This document shows positions 61,408-64,000 of a DNA stretch of 64,000 nucleotides, piece by piece (position 1 is the stretch's first letter; each line of letters begins with the position of its first letter). The notes beneath the pieces are model-generated. The model worked only from the letters and a program-made list of their open reading frames with translations, had not been told where the DNA came from and made no database searches. The stretch comes from Bryum argenteum (Eukaryota > Streptophyta > Bryopsida > Bryales > Bryaceae), in assembly GCA_037043015.1 (NCBI GenBank), contig CM073329.1, forward strand, positions 10,680,648 through 10,744,647, in the 5' to 3' direction. The translations under genes and the position numbers were made by a program.

Positions 61408-64000
61408 ATGAGGTTTTGGCGCGGGTTCACGATGATGAACATTGTGGCATTGGCGATGCTTTTGTCATCGTTAGGATCGGCGATGCTGTTATCGCCGGAA
61501 CCGATGTTAGTGAGGTCCCCCGAGGACGGTGAGAGTCCGTTGCAAGCCGTGAAGGAGGCGGCGCAAGGGACTTATGAGGCTGCGGAACACGCCAAGGAGT
61601 CTATTGTTGACGGAGTGACGAGGCCTCTTGAGAAAGGCCTCGGCTGGTTCCGACGTAAGCCTCCGACGCCGGAAGACCGTCTTGCTTCTGCGAGGGAGAA
61701 AGCAGCTGAAGCGCGGGAAGCTTTTGAAGAAGCTAGTGCTCAGTTGCGAGACGCTGCTGTTGGGAAAGCGGTCGAGACTGGTATGACATTTGAAATTTGA
61801 AATATTCGTGCTTCGATACTTTATGCTTTTAGTGATGGACATTTTGAAAATGTGCGTCTTCTTTGTTCAAGGAGTCACTGGCGTTGTTTTAACGCAACTT
61901 TTCAAGCGGAAGAATGACTTTCTTTGAGTTTCTTGAGTTTCCTCGAACATGCAGACAATTTAAATGTCTTGCCTTTCGACATGCTTTTGGCACTGGTTCA
62001 ACATTCAAAGTTCGAACGTCTCACGAGGGAAAGTGATTCGATTTTGACGCTCTGAGTGTTAAACCTTTAGAATCTCGAGAGAAAAATTGCGTCTTTCTTG
62101 TCTTGGAGTAACGGGTGATAATCAACGCAACTTCTCAATCCTTTACATAATAAAATCATCCGAGCTTTTTCGATAAGTTAGTAGTTTAAACTGTTTTTGT
62201 TCTTTGCATGCATTAGTTCACTTGAGTATGTCCTTGGTATTAATCTTGGCATTGGGAGGTTGAGAAGTACGAGACAAAACTTGCGGCTTGGTCGTTTTAA
62301 GAGTATCATATGATATTCTACTCGACACTTCAATATCAAAGGACTGAGTTTTTTCGAGTTTAGCAGCGTGGACTCTCTTCTGTCTCGACATGTGTTTCTT
62401 TATGAGAAATTATCATTAGTGTCAGTAATGACATTGCTATTAATTCTTTCGGGGTTGAGAAGCACGAAAGAAAACCTGCGTCTTTATCGTTTCAAGAGTC
62501 AGTGGTGATGTTTCACGGAATCCTTCAATACAGGGACGAAGAAAACTTCGAGTTTAGCAACTTGTACTCTCTTCTGTCTCGACTTGCATTCGCCTAGGCG
62601 TTGGTATTAGTCATGGCATATCTGTGTTCTTTTTCGGGGTTGAGAAGAGCATGAGGACTAACGTGCTGTATGCAATGAACGTGCAGGGACGTATGTTGGT
62701 GACAAAACATCCCAAGCAGTGGGAACCGCCAAGGATGCAGCCGGAACAGCTGAGGGTTGGGTAGAGAAGGGCGCCCACGTAGCGTACAACAAAGCAGCTG
62801 ATATGAAAGATGGAGCCTATCATGCTGCTGCTGCAGTAGGACAAAAGGTAGGGTCTGCCTTTCGGACGGTACGACCCTGTACCGAACTCGCTCCCCAATC
62901 CATCAACTATTAAGTACTGTTTATACAATATTCTTCGTTGCTGAAGTTTTTATTTGAGAAAGTTAATGACCTAGGTGACGGTGTTTTGCAGGCAAAAGAG
63001 ACTACGGAGGACACGTACGACGCTGCAGCGGAAACGTTGGGGTCAGCGAAGGACAAAGCATATGACAAGGCCGCAAATGCGAAGGATATAGTAGTGGATA
63101 CGAAGGATAAGGTGAAAGAGGGTGCTGAGAACGTGCACGACGCTGTGGTTGATGATGTGCATCTTGGAGTGGACAAGAGCAAGGGGACGGCGATTGATGC
63201 AGCCGAGAAGGTTGAGCAAGCAGCGCATGAGACGAAGGAGGCAGGGGTGGGGATACTAGGCAAGGTGAAGGAAGCAGCTTGTTACACGGCGGAATGTATA
63301 CGAGCACGGGCACAGGAGGCGGGATCCTATCTTCCACACCTTGGTCAAGGAGTTGGTTTCGTGCACAAGGACGCGCCGGTTGAGTCTGTGAAGGACAAAG
63401 CAGCTGAAACAGCCAGGAATGCGAAGGACACCGCGGGGGAATACTATGAGGATGCAAGAGACTGGGCTGAAGATAGATACGATTCTGCCCGGGATTCTGC
63501 CCGGGAGTATTACGATGACGCGGGGCGGCGTTACAGGAGAGCACGAGAATACTACCATGATGCGCCGAGTGATTACTACAGAGGCAGACGAGGTCGAAAC
63601 GCTGCTTCCAGATACTACGATGCAGCAAAAAACGAAGCCGAGGATTTCTACGACCACGGCATCAAGGACCGCGCGAGATATATGAGAGACAGAGCGGGAG
63701 ATTACTATGATGATGTGAGAGGATACCTCCCAGGTGGTCGTTCCAGGGATTATGGTTACGGCCGGCGAGGACGTGACTATGGTGAGGATTACTACAGGAG
63801 GTCGAAGATGGATGACCTGAACGAAGTGGTGGAATCCATGGGCTGGAAGAGAGTTGGCAAAGTGCCGAGAGATCACGTCTCGGTCTCCTCACCCAAAGAG
63901 GTCGTCATCGGCGATGTGAAGTATGCGTGGCCGCAAGGAAAAGGTCAGCCTCCTAGTGACGAGCTTCACGAGACCGTGTTCCACCACATGACGAACAGCG
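61408..64000 (+). CDS. Group 3 LEA-like protein with signal peptide and unusual C-terminal domain, 3' end off window
   Basis: Exons 61408-61780, 62687-62847 and 62992->64000 are frame-consistent; the frame is still open at the right edge. The N-terminus is hydrophobic (MMNIVALAMLLSSLGSAMLL), fitting a signal peptide or anchor. Then come many Ala/Lys/Glu-rich amphipathic 11-mer-like repeats (AKDAAGTAEGWVEKG, SAKDKAYDKAANAKD, VKDKAAETARNAKDTAGEYY), typical of LEA_4 proteins that fold into helices on drying and protect membranes and proteins. A Tyr/Asp/Arg-rich stretch (YYEDARDWAEDRYDSARD, YYDDAGRRYRRAREYY) follows, then about 60 residues without repeats (MDDLNEVVESMGWKRVGKVP, SPKEVVIGDVKYAWPQG, ELHETVFHHM). 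I do not recognise that domain. At least 514 residues are visible. The first Met at 61408 or the Met-Met at 61432 could be the start. Confidence 0.88.

Noticed and set aside
63002-63876. Long minus-strand open frames opposite the LEA gene
   Set aside because: Antisense of the Ala/Lys/Glu repeats; no motif and no splice support.
1-64000. CRISPR arrays, bacterial operons, rRNA genes
   Set aside because: None seen; intron-split plant genes and plant retroelements show a nuclear eukaryotic sequence.

Overview
The window looks like nuclear DNA of a land plant. Its genes are split by GT-AG introns, and several belong to plant families: a SURNod19 protein, a PMT-type Golgi methyltransferase, a mandelonitrile-lyase-like GMC flavoprotein, a UBA-bearing rhomboid relative, a group 3 LEA protein, and BAHD acyltransferase remains. 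Small gene islands sit in long AT-rich, repeat-filled spacers. Together with the SURNod19 and LEA proteins and a DUF7869-type transposase, this fits a non-seed plant (moss, liverwort or lycophyte) better than a crop-like seed plant, but the lineage is inference.

Layout. 1-4907 (minus): mitochondrial pyruvate dehydrogenase E2, 15 exons, C-terminal tip beyond the left edge. 5230-18350: repeat territory dominated by an 11.3 kb element with 24-bp terminal inverted repeats (6129-17413), holding a decayed DUF7869-type transposase gene on the minus strand, unidentified coding-like sequence on the plus strand, and a 49-bp minisatellite between them. 19049-19930: intronless conserved protein of unknown function. 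21301-23845 (minus): eight-exon rhomboid-like/UBA protein. 25539-26941: phospholipase A2-like protein. 27224-29429 (minus): GMC oxidoreductase. 31224-31580: a clean MITE. 32507-34245: SURNod19 protein. 35325-36490 (minus): DJ-1/PfpI protein. 40069-50820: BAHD acyltransferase pseudogene split by a young Ty1/copia element (40080-48928), which itself carries a Ty3/gypsy fragment (about 43346-46552). 54212-57558: PMT methyltransferase. 61408 to the right edge: a secreted-looking LEA protein with an ABRE/G-box upstream.

The host genes do not form an operon or an evident cluster. Functions visible are mitochondrial carbon entry (E2), ER quality control (rhomboid-UBA), lipid hydrolysis (PLA2), Golgi wall-polysaccharide modification (PMT) and stress protection (LEA, SURNod19, DJ-1).

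The most interesting signals are: (1) the 11.3 kb TIR element with its DUF7869-type transposase, supported by a related copy near 58.85-59.22 kb in which the two flanks are joined without the element; (2) a foldback MITE family with TA target duplications, three copies here, one sitting in a TA microsatellite; (3) a 357-bp MITE with perfect 22-bp inverted repeats; (4) the BAHD pseudogene with surviving HXXXD and DFGWG-like motifs, split by a copia insertion with a clear 5-bp target duplication. Exon models were made by eye from splice signals, reading-frame continuity and remembered family sequences; no search was run.
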